Shown: one piece after another, positions 25,141 to 36,747 of the stretch
Numbering within the stretch: the first letter of the stretch is position 1
How the letters are laid out: every line of letters starts with the position of its first letter
From: Juglans regia
Taxonomy: Eukaryota > Streptophyta > Magnoliopsida > Fagales > Juglandaceae
Direction: 5' to 3'
Assembly: GCF_001411555.2 (NCBI RefSeq)
Contig: NC_049907.1
Span: 34,245,866 to 34,309,865 of the forward strand
Length of the DNA: 64,000 nt
Notes under the pieces: model-generated
What the model saw: only the letters and a program-made list of their open reading frames with translations
What the model was told of the DNA's origin: nothing
The model's database searches: none
Position numbers and translations under genes: made by a program

Positions 25141-26300
25141 CGTCTTGTGTAATTATCCATTTCGATTGATCTTTCAGGTTTTTCCATTCATCGTGTGTAT
25201 GTAATTTTCCATCAAGTGAGATTGGCTTTATAACTGTTGTATTTATATTTTGTAAACTGTTATCTTTGTTGTAAATATTGATTATGTTGGAATTGTTGTA
25301 ATTGAGCCTTGGGCCGGATTGGAGGATGGGATTACGCGTGTATCTGTGAAACTGTATTTCGGTGTTATTTGAGAATTTGAAAATGAATTATTTAAATGCG
25401 TATTCCAATAAACTATTGAAAAGCATATTTATCGTTTTATTAAATTGTGCGGTGATGTCACGATGTCTGTTGGAAATTGATACTGTTGTGTGGGTGCGTG
25501 TGTTTCACGACCCCAAGCCTAGATGGGGCATTATCTCGGTGGAGCTTCTCTGGTCACTCGGGAGCGTAACAGACTGACGTGACATCTCTTGAGTTGTCGC
25601 AGGGCGACGACGGGAACGGACGAGACGGTAACACTCTCGTACCGATTCCGTGACCTTTGGCTGGCGAGGTTAGAGGATGCTTGGCTATGTACGCGCTGGG
25701 CGCGAAACTGGGCATCGCTCGTTACAAAATCTCATGCACGGACGTTACCTGTGATGTGACGAAGAGAGCCAAGTCGTGCGGACGGTCCCTAGGGGAGACT
25801 GTGGCGCATGCTTATTGACTAATAATGGTTATGATTGGACCAAAATGGGATTTTGGCGTGAGTGGTTTAAAAATGATTTTTTAGGAAAAAGAACATGAGC
25901 TGTTGTTTTATGTGGATTATGTCCGTATGGGGACGCGTGATTATATAACTCTTGGATGTTATTTTGATTAATTACTTGCTGAGATGTCATAATCTCATTG
26001 TGGTGTTTTACCCTACGGTTCCGTTTTATGGTGCCGTAGAGTCTGACGCAGAGCCCGAGTTTGAACCTGAGGGGCCGAATCCGCTAGAAGTATAAGTTGC
26101 TGATTTGTTGTTCAGCGTTTTGGGATTTGTTTTCCTTCTGATATTTCATGTCTTTAATTTATCTGTCGGATGACTGTATAATTCTTGTAAAGTTATTTTA
26201 CTGTTTTGAACAAATTCTAGTACTGAATAAAGAAAGACTTTTTATTTCTCCGCTGCGTATATTTTTTGTACACTTATTGTATGTTGTACACACTCTGAGC
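25141..26300 (+). mobile_element. probable solo or truncated LTR inserted in the LINE
   Basis: This block is less AT-rich than the LINE and separates its RT from its RNase H. Its right part looks like the R/U5 end of a plant Ty3/gypsy LTR: AATAAAG at about 26226, then CTGCGTATATTTTTTGTACA and ATGTTGTACACAC. The middle (25500-25800) is GC-richer, with GGGACGAC-like and CGGACG words. No gag or pol frame is present. Neither TG...CA ends nor a 5-bp target duplication could be fixed. A LINE segment (CCACCAGAACTTARCAAGCATT) is duplicated at 26304 and 26354 beside its right edge. Confidence 0.45.
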
Positions 26301-26329
26301 ACTAGTCCCACCAGAACTTAACAAGCATT

Positions 26330-28740
26330 GCACACCACTATTTTTTTATGATTACCCCACCAGAACTTAGCAAGCATTATATTTAATTATTTGCAAAACT
26401 TTTTTGGTAGCTGAAACACACTCATTGTGTATGTTAACACAACTGGAAGATCTATCTTGATTAAAACCTCCTTCGCTGCAAAAGACATAAATGTGTTTTT
26501 TCAGTTATTAATCTTGTTCCATATTCTCTCTTTTATGCTTCTAAAAGTATAATGCTTTGATCTTCCTACTACTAAAGGTAGCCCCAAATACTTATCATAG
26601 CTTCCTTCCATCACTGCCCCTCCTGCTTCCCTGACCTTTTCTTTGTCAACCTCACTTGTGTTTGAACAAAAGAAGATTGTAAATTTGTCCTTATTCAAGA
26701 CCTGGCCAGAAGCTTTTTCATACTTCAAAAACAAAACCTGCACTTTTAACCATTCCTCCACATTGGCTCTACCAAACAAGACACAATTATCTACAAATAA
26801 CAAATGATTCACTCTAATTCCCTCTAGCTACTGTCACCCCTTTGTTTCACCCTTCATATATGAATTATTAAGAATGGAGGTTAAGCCTTCTGCAAAGAGA
26901 ATAAAAAGGTAGGGAGACAAAGGGTCTCCCTGCCTCAGCCCTCTTAAAGGGAGTATATTTGATCCTAGCTTGCCATTAATCAAAACAGAATATGTAACTG
27001 ATGACACACACTTCATAATCAACTCAATCCATTTACTGCAAAAACCCAACTTCTTCATAACTGCTTTTAGATAAGGCCACTCAATTTTGTCATAAGCCTT
27101 AGACGTGCCAAGCTTAATGGCCATATTCTCTTTTTCTGCCTTTCTTTCTCGCCTTCGTTGTGTCCAAAATCTCATATGCCACCATAATGTCATATGATAT
27201 TAATCTCCCTAGTATGAATGCACTTTGGTTAGGGGAAATAATAATAGAGAGTACTTTTTTTAACCTATTAGCCAACACTTTTGACATTATCTTATAAGCC
27301 ACATTGCATAGACTTATAGGTCTATACTCACTCACTGACTAGCCTAGGATTATTTACTTTTGGAATGAGTACAATATAAGTAAAGTTTATAAAGGGGTTA
27401 AACAAATTACCATTCAACCAAGACAACATAGCACTACTGACTTCATCTCCAATAATATGCCAGTGACTTCGATAAAAACAAGCCTCAAACCCATCTGCTC
27501 TAGGTGATTTTAGAGGGGCCATATGCTTTATTGCTTCATCAATCTCCATTATGATAAAAGTCTTTGGAAGAGCTTCATTCATCTCATTAGAAAATCAAGC
27601 CTCCATGTTCTTCAGACAATCATCCATATCATATTGGCTGGGTTTAGAGGAAGTGAATAACCTGACAAAAAATTCACTAAAAGCCACTTCTAGCTCATCA
27701 TGCCTCAAGTAACTTCTATTCTGTTCATCCATAACCATTCTTATTCTGTTTTTACTTCTCCTTTGATTAGCACAACTATGGAAGAATTTTGTGTTTCTAT
27801 CCCCTAGCTGATACCAATTCCTCTTAGGTCTTTTCCTCCATTTTAAATCTTCTTTTTCTAAAACCATCTCTATCTCTTGCTGAGTTCTTTTGATCTCTTC
27901 AGAATTGTGCCTATTTTCAATCTCTTGTAGCTGTTTTAAGTGCCCAGTTTTTTCTCTCAATTCTTTTCCCCTATCCACTCCAATCTATCTATTCCATCTG
28001 AGCAAGACATTTTTACTTTCTTCCAAGCTTGTTTGTAAGCTATTTGAAGATCCTCTCTCTTCCATACTCTTTACCCATACCCTCTTTAACACCTCATCAC
28101 AGTCTTCTTCCAAAACCCAGTTGGCTTCGTACCTGAACAGATATCTTCCTTCCCTTCCTTTCATCACCTACTCTCTGAATCATACAAAGCAGCAAGAGTC
28201 CATGGTCTGAGCTCTTAGCAGCCATCACTTCCACCCACCCTTCTTCGAAAATACCCTTTCACCTTGAATTGACCACTGCTCTATCAAGTCTCTCCTTAGT
28301 GAATGTTTCATCCTCATGCTTATTACTTCAGGTGAATTTGTCACCTCTCCACCCCAAGTTAAACAACCCCGCCCCCCAACACTTCCCTGAAACTTCCCAT
28401 TTGATTTTCTTGTCTTTGTCTCTTGCCAATCTTTTCATAATGAGTCACTATTTCATTGAAATCACCAACCACACACTGGCCAAAATTATATGTAGGCTTC
28501 AGTGAGGCAAGTAATCTCCAAGCTACTTTCCCTTCTACTAGTTTCTGGTTGCCCATAAAAACCTATCAACAACCATTTCTCATTTCCCATTTCCATCATC
28601 ATTTGTGACCCAAACACTAATGTGTCCTTGTGAATAATTCACCAATTCTACTTTCACATTGTGGTCCCATAACATGATCAAACCCCCTCTCCTGCCAACT
28701 AGTTCAACCATAAAAAAAACCATCACAGTTCCAACTTAGT
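26330..28740 (-). pseudogene. LINE ORF2 remnant: endonuclease and reverse transcriptase
   Basis: On the minus strand: start-like KTLSWNCDG near 28740, the endonuclease motif VGDFNEI (about 28475), then a linker with WRKRPKRNWYQLGDRNTKFFH (27830-27770). RT motifs follow: SEYRPISLCNVAYKIMSKVL (27335), KLGTSKAYDKIEW (27110), GLRQGDPLSPYLFIL (26935), LLFVDNCVLF (26800), YLGLPLVVG (26585) and TYTMSVFQLPK (26420). The motif A Asp is Gly (KLG for KLD) and the FADD box reads FVDN, so both catalytic metal sites are damaged on top of stops and frameshifts. Confidence 0.88.
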
Positions 28741-29318
28741 GTTTTCACTATGTTTGGTGGGGTTATTTAATAGCCTCCACCAATTCATTTGTTTTTCCAT
28801 CCATCCCTTCACAACACTGCTTTATGAGTTTCTTTTTTTCCCTCACTTCCCCCTTCCCCTCCAGCTCTTTGCCCAAGCTTCTTTTTGCCTATGTTAAGAA
28901 AGAAGATTGTTTCAATTTCTGACATCTATCTCTAGCTCTTCTCTTCCATGATCTTGTCACCTTTTCTTTATTGTATGTATCACCATTGGCTAGGAAACTC
29001 ATAGTTATATCCTTCACTTCCTTCTCTATTACTTCTTTTCCTTTTTCATACTGACATTCTCCCATAATTTTATTACTAGGGGTGGGCAGCGGGGCGCCGG
29101 ACCCCGCTGACCCACCCAGCCCCCACCCATGCGGGGCGAGGGATCTGGCCCGCTTAAGCGGGGTGAGGGGGGCCCTGCCCGCACCCCAGGGAAGATGCGG
29201 AGGCGGGGGGAGGATGGGGCGAAGTCCCGCCCCGCTTAAGTTATATATATATATATATATATAATATAATATAATAATATTATATTATATATATATAGAA
29301 AAACAAATAAGTAGAGTG

Positions 29319-29415
29319 AAACGGCGCCGTTTTGTCATGGACAAAACGGTGCCGTTTCACTTAGGACTGGTAAGTGGTAAGCGGCCCCTCAACTAAAAGT
29401 GAAACGGCACCGTTT
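29319..29415. repeat. three AAACGGNNCCGTTT palindromes
   Basis: Near-identical palindromes AAACGGCGCCGTTT (29319-29332), AAACGGTGCCGTTT (29344-29357) and AAACGGCACCGTTT (29402-29415) lie upstream of the transposase leader, after a (TA)n run (29240-29297). They could be promoter or transposase-binding elements. Confidence 0.7.
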
Positions 29416-29660
29416 CACTTTTAGTTAAGGTTCCCCCCCTCCCCCTTCCCCGCGTCTGTTTCCCTCATTTCTCGAACTCTCCTCTCTCACTCTCTCTGAG
29501 TCTCTTGCGCGATCTCTCACACTCACTCTCTCTGAGTCAGTCTCGCACTCGCAGTGCCAGCCTCTCTCTCTCTCATTCGAATCTCCGTCTCGCACGAGCA
29601 GCACCACCGCTGCCACTTCTCTGTCTCCGTCTCTCACTGGGATTTCACCGCCACTCAAAG

Positions 29661-30410
29661 GTAAGAAATCCGAAACCTTTTTTTTTTTTTTTTGGATTGG
29701 AGATTGGAGGAAGGTTGGGTTGAATCGGAGATGGAGGATGGGAAAATTGTGAATTTGTGTGCTGTGGAGAATTTTGTACTTGTGTTTGATTCTTGTGTTT
29801 CTTTGTACTTGTTTGTTTGTTTTTGTTTGTAGATTGGAACCCTAAATCAATTCAGGGTTCCAATCCGAAACCCATTCTTGAAATTTAGGGTTTCGGATTG
29901 AACCCCTAAAATTGAACCGAAACCCCTTAATTTTCAATTTTGGGGTTTCAATTGAAACTCCTAACTCAATTTAGGGGTTTCAATTGAAACCCCCTCAATT
30001 TTAGGGTTTCGGATTGAACCCCTAAAATTGAGGGGGTTTCAATCCGAAACCCCAATTTTGGGGTTTGAATTGAAACCCTTAACTCAATTTAGGGGTTTCA
30101 ATTGAAATCCCCTCAATTTTAGGGTTTCGGATTGAGCCCCTAAAATTGAGGAGGTTTCAATCCAAAACCCTAATTTCAGTTAGGGGTTTCATTTGAAACC
30201 CCTTGAAACACCCTAAAATTTGAGGGTTTCGGATTGAAATCCCTCAAGTTATGTTTTTCAATTTAGGGGTTTGAAGTTATGTTTTATATAATTATTTTAC
30301 TATTTAAAGGTCCAATGTTAATGGAAATAATAATGTGATTGATAAATGCATGTTTGAATTATGTCGTATGTTGATTGATTTTTTTATTTTTTATTGTATT
30401 GTGGAATCAG
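29661..30410 (+). other. probable 5'-UTR intron of the hAT transposase gene
   Basis: The donor CAAAG|GTAAGAAATC at 29660/29661 is near consensus. The acceptor TTGTGGAATCAG at 30410 stands two bases before the transposase ATG. The intron carries a T-tract and the palindromic 118-bp repeats described separately. Confidence 0.6.
29938..30174. repeat. two tandem copies of a 118-bp palindromic unit
   Basis: Unit 1 begins TTTTGGGGTTTCAATTG at 29938 and unit 2 begins TTTTGGGGTTTGAATTG at 30056. Each unit alternates a sequence with its reverse complement (TTTAGGGGTTTCAATTGAAA, TTAGGGTTTCGGATTGAACC, GGTTTCAATCCGAAACCC). Related, less regular copies extend from about 29830 to 30260. Confidence 0.85.
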
Positions 30411-30412
30411 GA

Positions 30413-32658
30413 ATGTCTTCTCAAAGAGATTTCACTGATAGCTCTCCTACCCCTACTAGTACCCCTGCTCCAGAACCTAACCCTACTCCATCCCCTGGGA
30501 GTGGGAATACACCTTGCCCCGCCCCTAAGCCCACACAAAGTAAGAAACCTATTTACGTAGTTTGGTCTCATTTTACCAAACTAGAGGGTGGTGACCCCAA
30601 TAACCCACAAGCTAAATGTAATTATTGTGAAAAAATATATGGATGTCACTATAGGAAACATAGTACATCCCAGTTAAAGGTCCATTTAGAAGAACAATGC
30701 AAGAAGAGTCTAATATTAAGATCCTTAGTGGAGAAGGGTCAATTAAGACTAGAAATTGGACTGAAAAAAATGGCGGATGGGAGTAGTGAGGGTTTAACAT
30801 TGAAGGGGTTCACAAAGTATAATGTTGATGAGTGTAGAAGGAAGTTAACTCGTATGGTTGTCATAGACGAGCTACCTTTTCAGTTTGTGGATGGGAGAGG
30901 GTTACAAGAATTTATCCAAGAATTAGAACCTAGATTTATGCTTCCTTCTCGCCACACTGTGGCAAAGGATATTAAAAAGATGTACTGGAAAGATAAAGAT
31001 GTTTTGAGGGGCCAATTGGCGGGTTTGGTAGTTTGCCTTACTACTGATACTTGGACTTCTATCCAAAATTTTAGTTATATGTCTTTGACTGTCCATTTCA
31101 TTGATTCTGACTGGATTCTTCATAAAAAAATTATCAAGTTTTGTCAAATAACTGATCACAAGGGTGAGACAATTGGGAAGGCCTTAGAGGCCTCAATAAA
31201 GGAGTGGAGGTTGACACGGGTTTTGACAGTTTCGGTTGACAATGCCTCGTCTAATGATGTCGCCTTGGGATATCTGAAGACTTATCTTAAAGAGGCAAAT
31301 AAGACATTCTTGGGTGGTGAGTATTTGCATGTTAGATGTTCTGCACATATCTTGAATCTAATTGTGACTGAGGGGTTAAAAGATGTTGATAACTCGGTTG
31401 CACGAGTTAGATTGGCTGTGAAATTTGTGAGGTCTCCTCCTTCTAGATTGGAGAAATTCAAGATTGCTGCGAAGAGTGTGGGCATAACATCAAAGAGGGG
31501 TCTTTGTACTGATGTTCCCACCAGATGGAACTCAACCTTCTTGATGTTGGAGGCGGCCCAAGAATATAAAAAAGCCTTTCAATTATTGGGTGATGAAGAC
31601 ATTCAATATGTCAAATACTTTGATGAGCACGGAGGTTTAGGATTGCCTAATGATGATGATTGGGAGGTAGTTGCTACATTTGTTGATTTTCTCGGGCTGT
31701 TTTATGATGTCACGTTGAAGTTATCTGCTTCTTTGTACCCTACATGCTATGAATTTTGTCAACAAATATGTAGGGTGAAAGAAGAATTAGACGACATGTG
31801 TAGGGGTTCCAATCTAAGGATGAGGGGGATGACATTGACCATGAGGGTCAAATTTGACAAATATTGGGGAGATTTGACTAGACTCAATATTTTGTTATAT
31901 GTGGCTACTATTCTTGATCCCCGTCTAAAAATTTCAGGCATGTTATATGGTTTGAGACTTGCGTATGATCAGGCATGGACTGATCTTATTGGTGAGATGG
32001 CCCGCGATACCCTTCATAGATTTTATGATGAGTTTAATGCAATTAAGGGTGGTACTGCATCTACTACACCTATACATATCCCAACACCTCCTCCAGACAC
32101 CGGGGCAACAAAGAAGCGTAGATTGGCATGGATGAAAACCCTCGCACATAATCCCACACTAGTCCATCAATCTACGGAGGTAGTTTCAGAGTTAGATAAT
32201 TATTTGTCAACGGATTTTATTCAAGAAGATGATGATTTTGACATTTTAGGATGATGGAAGGTAGCATCAAAGAAATATCTCATCCTTTCTGAGATTGCCC
32301 GTTGTATATTGGTCATCCCTATTAGCACCATTGCCTCGGAGTCTGCCTTTAGCACCGGAGGGCGCATATTAGATCCTTTCCGTAGTTCATTGTCTCCTAC
32401 AACTGTGGAGGCATTGATATGCACACAGAGTTGGACAATTGAAAAGGATATTTATGTTCCGGATGTGTTAGATTTTAAAGAAACCGACGAAGAGGATGGT
32501 GATCAGTCTGGATCTGGACCATCTGGTAATTATTATTTTGATTTTATTATTTTGATTTATTTATATTCATTTCAATTTCATCAGTATTAATTTTAGTATT
32601 GATTGTTGTAGCAACACATGAGACGACTCAGACGATGTTTACCTCCATTGCTATATGA
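30413..32658 (+). pseudogene. hAT transposase (BED zinc finger, RNase H-like fold, hATC), one nonsense codon
   Basis: Transposase that would cut and move the surrounding element. Start ATG 30413 follows the putative acceptor. Residues 45-97 form a BED zinc finger (WSHF, C69, C72, H91, C96). The RNase H-like core shows TTDTWTS (catalytic Asp 212), CSAHILNLIV and VPTRWNSTF. The frame stops at 32252-32254 with TGA where hAT proteins normally have the second Trp of a GWW-K motif. The same frame continues without loss through SEIARCILVIPISTIASESAFSTGG, the hATC dimerisation domain with its catalytic Glu, to a donor at 32525. A short last exon (32612-32658) ends at TGA. Apart from that one nonsense codon the gene looks intact, about 719 residues, normal for the family. 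Confidence 0.9.
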
Positions 32659-33489
32659 ACATGTGCTCAAGCCTCAAAAGAGTCAAAGACTACCCATCCG
32701 GTAGCCCCAAATGTCACAGTCAAAGACCCAAGCCGCTCGCATCTTTTTTTAGATTATTAATTTCTTAGATTTTTGAATTTTGAATCAGTTTATCAGATGT
32801 ATGTATTATATATTTTATTTGTAATTTTGTAATGTTGATACAATGTCCTTTGAACACTTTTTTATTTGTAATTTTGTAATTGTTTAGACTTTCCATTTTA
32901 TTTTTGTAATAGCTTAGTTATTATTATTATTTATTAGTTTATTAGGTAGTAGACTTGTAGTCTATACTCTATAGTAGTACTTCATTAGTCTTAATTATAT
33001 AAAATTATGTATGTATATATTATTTTCATTCATGAAACTTTTTTTTTTAAAAAAATACAAAATTCTATTTTTATGGGCCTAAAATGGCCCAGTAGCGGTG
33101 CGGGGGTGCGGACGGAGGACCCCCTCCACCCGCACCCCGTCATCCGGGACGGGGTCCCCCGCCCCCGCACTCTGGGGGTGGGGGGCGGATTAGTAGTTTG
33201 GCCCCCCACTCATGCGGGGGCGAGGGGCGGGGTGGGGGTTACCCCGCCCCGTATGGGGCGGGTAGCACCCCTATTTATTACTAACTCCTCCATTCATTAT
33301 CTCTACATTATTTTCCCTCTATTCCTCATTAACTCTCGTTTATGTCCCCATCTCATTCCCTTCTACTACCTCTTCTCCCCTCAGATCTTCCACCTCCTTC
33401 TCCATATAGCTATTTGTTTTTTAGGTCTCTCCCTCATCGCCTCTCATCTTAGCTAAAATTCTTTTATTATCCCCATTCAACCTTCTAGG

Positions 33490-34488
33490 ATCCTCTCTTT
33501 TTTACTCTTGGTCCAGCTCTTAACCATACACCAAACTGTTCATTAGCCTCCCCTTTTCCCCTACACTCTGAGTCCCATGAATGATACAACCTAAAGCAGA
33601 AATGTGGTAATTTCTCATACCTTAGAGGGATCCAATGAGCTTCCCTTTGACATGATGGTTCTTCCTCTTGCCAGTAGTTTTGTCAAGTCAATAAGAACCA
33701 AGACCCTTAGAAAGTTTCCCTACTCACTCCCATCTTCCTGAGTATCAATCTCCTCTACTCTAGTAGCACCAATGAGTTCTTCTCTTGCTCTATTCATACA
33801 CACCAAAGGTAAATCATGTATCTGTACCCAAATTCTTTCTTGCTTGAAATCCATCCTCGGAGGTGGAGTATAACCATCGAACTGCAATATAACAAGCAGA
33901 TGGTCATCAAAAAGATGTGGTCGTCAAAACACCATCTGCTTGTCGGCTTGGTTAGTGAACATTATCACATAAGTGTTCGAACCCACTTCTTGGAATTTAG
34001 CTCTCTCACTAATCCTCCAAACTTTGGCAATTGTCGCTTCGATCACTACTGGGCTTATATTTCTCTCCACCCATGCCTTACTAAGCTTCGACCTCATCTG
34101 TTGTATTTTAGTTCCTCTGATATCTCATCTCCAACCTCTATATTCAAAGCTTCCTCCTCGAGCCTCAACTTCTCCCACCTTTCTTCTATCTCGTTCATCT
34201 TTCACCCTTCCCTCCGTGAGTCTCCGCTAATTTTGCCGTCTCCACCTCTATTCAGTAAACCGTTAGTGCCACTATACCATTATCACAGCCCCACAACTCC
34301 TCCACCATCTTCAGATTCTGTTAGAATCTTTATGGATCCCACCCTTCATCTCATCCTTCCCCAAGAGAGAAGAAAAGAGAGAAGACTCCCTCATTAGCAC
34401 GAGCTCCTTAACTCAAATTCCTCAACTCAATGTTTGCATGCCGAGAATGAGAAACTTCACAAACCTTAGAAAGAGACGAAGAATCCAT
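33490..34488 (-). pseudogene. LINE ORF1 remnant (DUF4283-type RNA-binding protein)
   Basis: From ATG 34488 the minus strand begins MDSSSLSKVCE but meets several stops. A clear block at about 33885-33790 reads QFDGYTPPPRM and ERIWVQIHDLPLVCMN, the pattern of plant LINE ORF1 before its zinc knuckle. It continues EELIGATRVEEIDT to a TAG, then FLRVLVLIDLTKLL. It lies upstream of ORF2 in LINE orientation, separated only by the hAT insertion. Confidence 0.75.
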
Positions 34489-34500
34489 TATGGATAATAT

Positions 34501-35262
34501 AACACCTATAACTCCTTACAATCTATTTTACAATCAAACAATCCCTTACTTTATTAAAAAAAATCCAATTTCACAAAACTACTTTCCATTTTATAGAGTT
34601 GTAAAAACAGTTATAAAATAAGTTAAATCAATTTTCTACCTTTATAAAGGGTGTTAAATTAACCTTATCTATCAATAGAAATACCTTACAAACTATATTA
34701 ACTGAATCTAAAATTCAACTACCTTAATGAAATAATTGATTACAGACTGAAAACAAACGTTTGGGATAAACCGTTACCTTCTTTTTTTTCCTCCCTTTTT
34801 CCTTCGGGTATTATGGAATTAAATGGTGGGATTTAGCCTCCTGGAATAATGCTATCTGACGAGCACGTTTTTTGCATCCATAATTACACCTAGATGAAGA
34901 CATTCTCGGTAAGCTTGACAGCATTTCCAGTCAGATCGCTCAGTATCGTGCATACTTACGCACATAAGGAACACAATATCAGCTAGATAAACACCAAGGA
35001 ACGGTAAATTCACCAACATAGTGTCGCCCACGAGACCTTACGCCATGGTTCTACAATGGGCACTGGTTCTACAAATTTATCTCAAATTTCCTAATATTTT
35101 GCGATCCTTCTCAGGGAACAGATAGTAAAATACCTTAACAGGCCCAATCAAAAACTCAAATTTACGACCTCGTACCCCTGGATGGCTAATAAATCATGAT
35201 GAATTGTACAGGATCTTCTGCACAACCACTCAAATAATGAATGGGGAAAACATGTCACCACA

Positions 35263-35344
<82 letters not shown>

Positions 35345-35930
35345 TGGCCGATGCCTATCCCTTGCAATGCTAGGGAAACCAGGTTTATGTTACAAACAGA
35401 TGGGCATGTTAAAAACGTGTTCCCAGGAAACCTCTGGATTTAAACATTTTCCATTATATTTAGATGAGTTCCTGAATTTGGCGATGGTTGCTGCATTAAC
35501 TCGGGTTCTTCTAAATCGTGCGATTGAATAGGTATATCCTGCCAAGAATAAACCAAGTCACTCTTTTTCCAAGACTGACAACTACAAAATCAGTACTAAT
35601 ACTGCACAGATATGCCCAAAAAAAAAAAAAAAGTGCAATGGAAAGTCCCATGCGTATAGGTTTTGCTCTATGTGCTCGAGGTATTAAACTAGTAACTTAA
35701 TATGAAATCCACCAAAATTCGAATGCCAAAGACGAGTTCACATGAGTTTTTATTAGTTTCTCCCATCTCAATGGTTGTCCTTAATGCAAAGACAATAAAG
35801 TACAAAAGAACTTTGGATGTCTTCATCAACTGTACTGGGACCAAGCAGGGAAACCACCACAAAAAACAGAGATCTGAGTTCAGAATGGATGGTTACCAGC
35901 CATGCCAATGAGCTCTCTCGTGGAATGAAT
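34501..35930. other. intergenic DNA, probably LINE 5' leader then unique sequence
   Basis: No coding frame or RNA gene recognised. The first few hundred bases may be the untranslated start of the minus-strand LINE. A compound microsatellite lies at 35266-35339. Confidence 0.4.
35266..35339. repeat. compound microsatellite (AC)n(AT)n(AG)n
   Basis: About 13 AC units pass directly into about 9 AT units and then about 14 AG units with hardly an interruption. It is likely polymorphic. Confidence 0.97.
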
Positions 35931-36475
35931 AGGATGGAAAGTGACTGTGGGTTCAAAACCCAATGGTGTGAGTTTAAAACTGACTTGGTGCAAGTCTAAA
36001 TTACCGGTATAAAATAATTTTGCATGATTATAGCTAGCCGCATGAGACTAGGCCTTGTTTGGATACAGAGATGGTTTCATCTCATCTCATCTCATCATTA
36101 CAAATTTTCTAAATTTCCACACAAAATATAATAAATAATTAAACTTTTTCAAATCCCAAAACAATAATAATATTAAAAAATAATATTCTAACAATATTTT
36201 ATTCAACTCATCTAAAACCATATCATCTCATCTCATCTCATTCCATCTCATCTCACTATCCAAACGAGCCCTTTAGATGCAGGGAAACCATGGAGAGAAC
36301 TCTATAAATAGAGCTGGGTTAAGAATGAAATCACCAACTATGATGAGCTCTAGATTAAACTGCACCTCCTCTTTGTAGAAATAACAAGATGGAAAGTGAA
36401 TGTGTGGGCTGAAAACCCACTTGGTGTGAGTCTTAACTTACCAATAAGAAAAAAGATCTTTGCACTATTATACCA
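35931..36475. repeat. pair of diverged direct repeats, SINE-like, around a MITE
   Basis: Copy 1 (35931-36035) and copy 2 (36386-36475) share GATGGAAAGTGA, then AAAACCCA, TGGTGTGAGT, AACTTACCxxTA and TGCA(T/C)xATTATA. Copy 1 has GGGTTCAAAACCC, close to a polymerase III B box, so both may be old tRNA-derived SINE remnants. The MITE at 36051-36271 lies between them. Confidence 0.4.
36051..36271. mobile_element. MITE, GTTTGGATA family, copy 1
   Basis: The ends are inverted: GGCCTTGTTTGGATACAGAG on the left and, read inward from the right, GGGCTCGTTTGGATAGTGAG. Inside are CATCTCATCTCATC repeats on both flanks and an AT-rich core (AAATCCCAAAACAATAATAA). Copies 2 (44745-44944) and 3 (53673-53872) share this core. 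No coding capacity; hAT-like ends. Confidence 0.85.
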
Positions 36476-36747
36476 GCCCAAGAAAGAGGTGGCATTGCTT
36501 GCTGTGTCCACCTCAATCCCGCTATTTCCCTTGCAAAATTAATGGAATAGCAGGAACCAGTAATTGTCCAAGTTACCTTTCAAATTCAATTACTTAGTTT
36601 CCTTAATAGATTCTTAGTCTAGTATTTTTTGATTTGACAAGAAGATTCTCAAACTAGTAGTCTAGTATACAAACCCTGGAGTGAATATATAGGTTTAATA
36701 AGATGGTAAGATAAAGTCGAGAAGAGGAATAAAATAACTAGGAGCAA

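Larger units (their letters stand above)
29077..33273 (+). mobile_element. hAT transposon, nearly complete, nested in the LINE
   Basis: An exact 8-bp target duplication TTTATTAC (29069-29076 and 33274-33281) flanks 4197 bp. The ends are inverted: TAGGGGTGGGC on the left, TAGGGGTGCTACCCG read inward from the right. Both subterminal regions (29080-29240 and 33080-33270) are extremely GC-rich with GCGGGG/CCCCGC words on both strands, probable transposase-binding sites. Inside are a pyrimidine-rich 5' leader (29450-29640), a 5' intron, a transposase gene and an AT-rich 3' region. The LINE resumes cleanly on both sides, so the hAT element is the younger insertion. Confidence 0.95.
24885..34500 (-). 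mobile_element. old L1-type LINE, split by two insertions
   Basis: Read on the minus strand the pieces run in normal LINE order: ORF1 (34488 to about 33490), linker, endonuclease (28740-28350), reverse transcriptase (27580-26330), RNase H end (25137-24925), then a tail rich in AAAATAAAAATAAA near 24885. Two foreign blocks interrupt it: a hAT transposon (29077-33273) and an LTR-like block (about 25141-26300). The ORFs are broken by many stops and shifts, so it is a fossil. The 5' end and target duplication were not located. Confidence 0.85.

Noticed and set aside
29830..30260. Interstitial telomere repeat
   Set aside because: TTAGGG-like words occur, but the repeat unit is a 118-bp palindromic block, not tandem TTTAGGG.
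30611..32150. Open frames on the minus strand opposite the hAT transposase
   Set aside because: They are shadows of the transposase frame, and none resembles a protein family.
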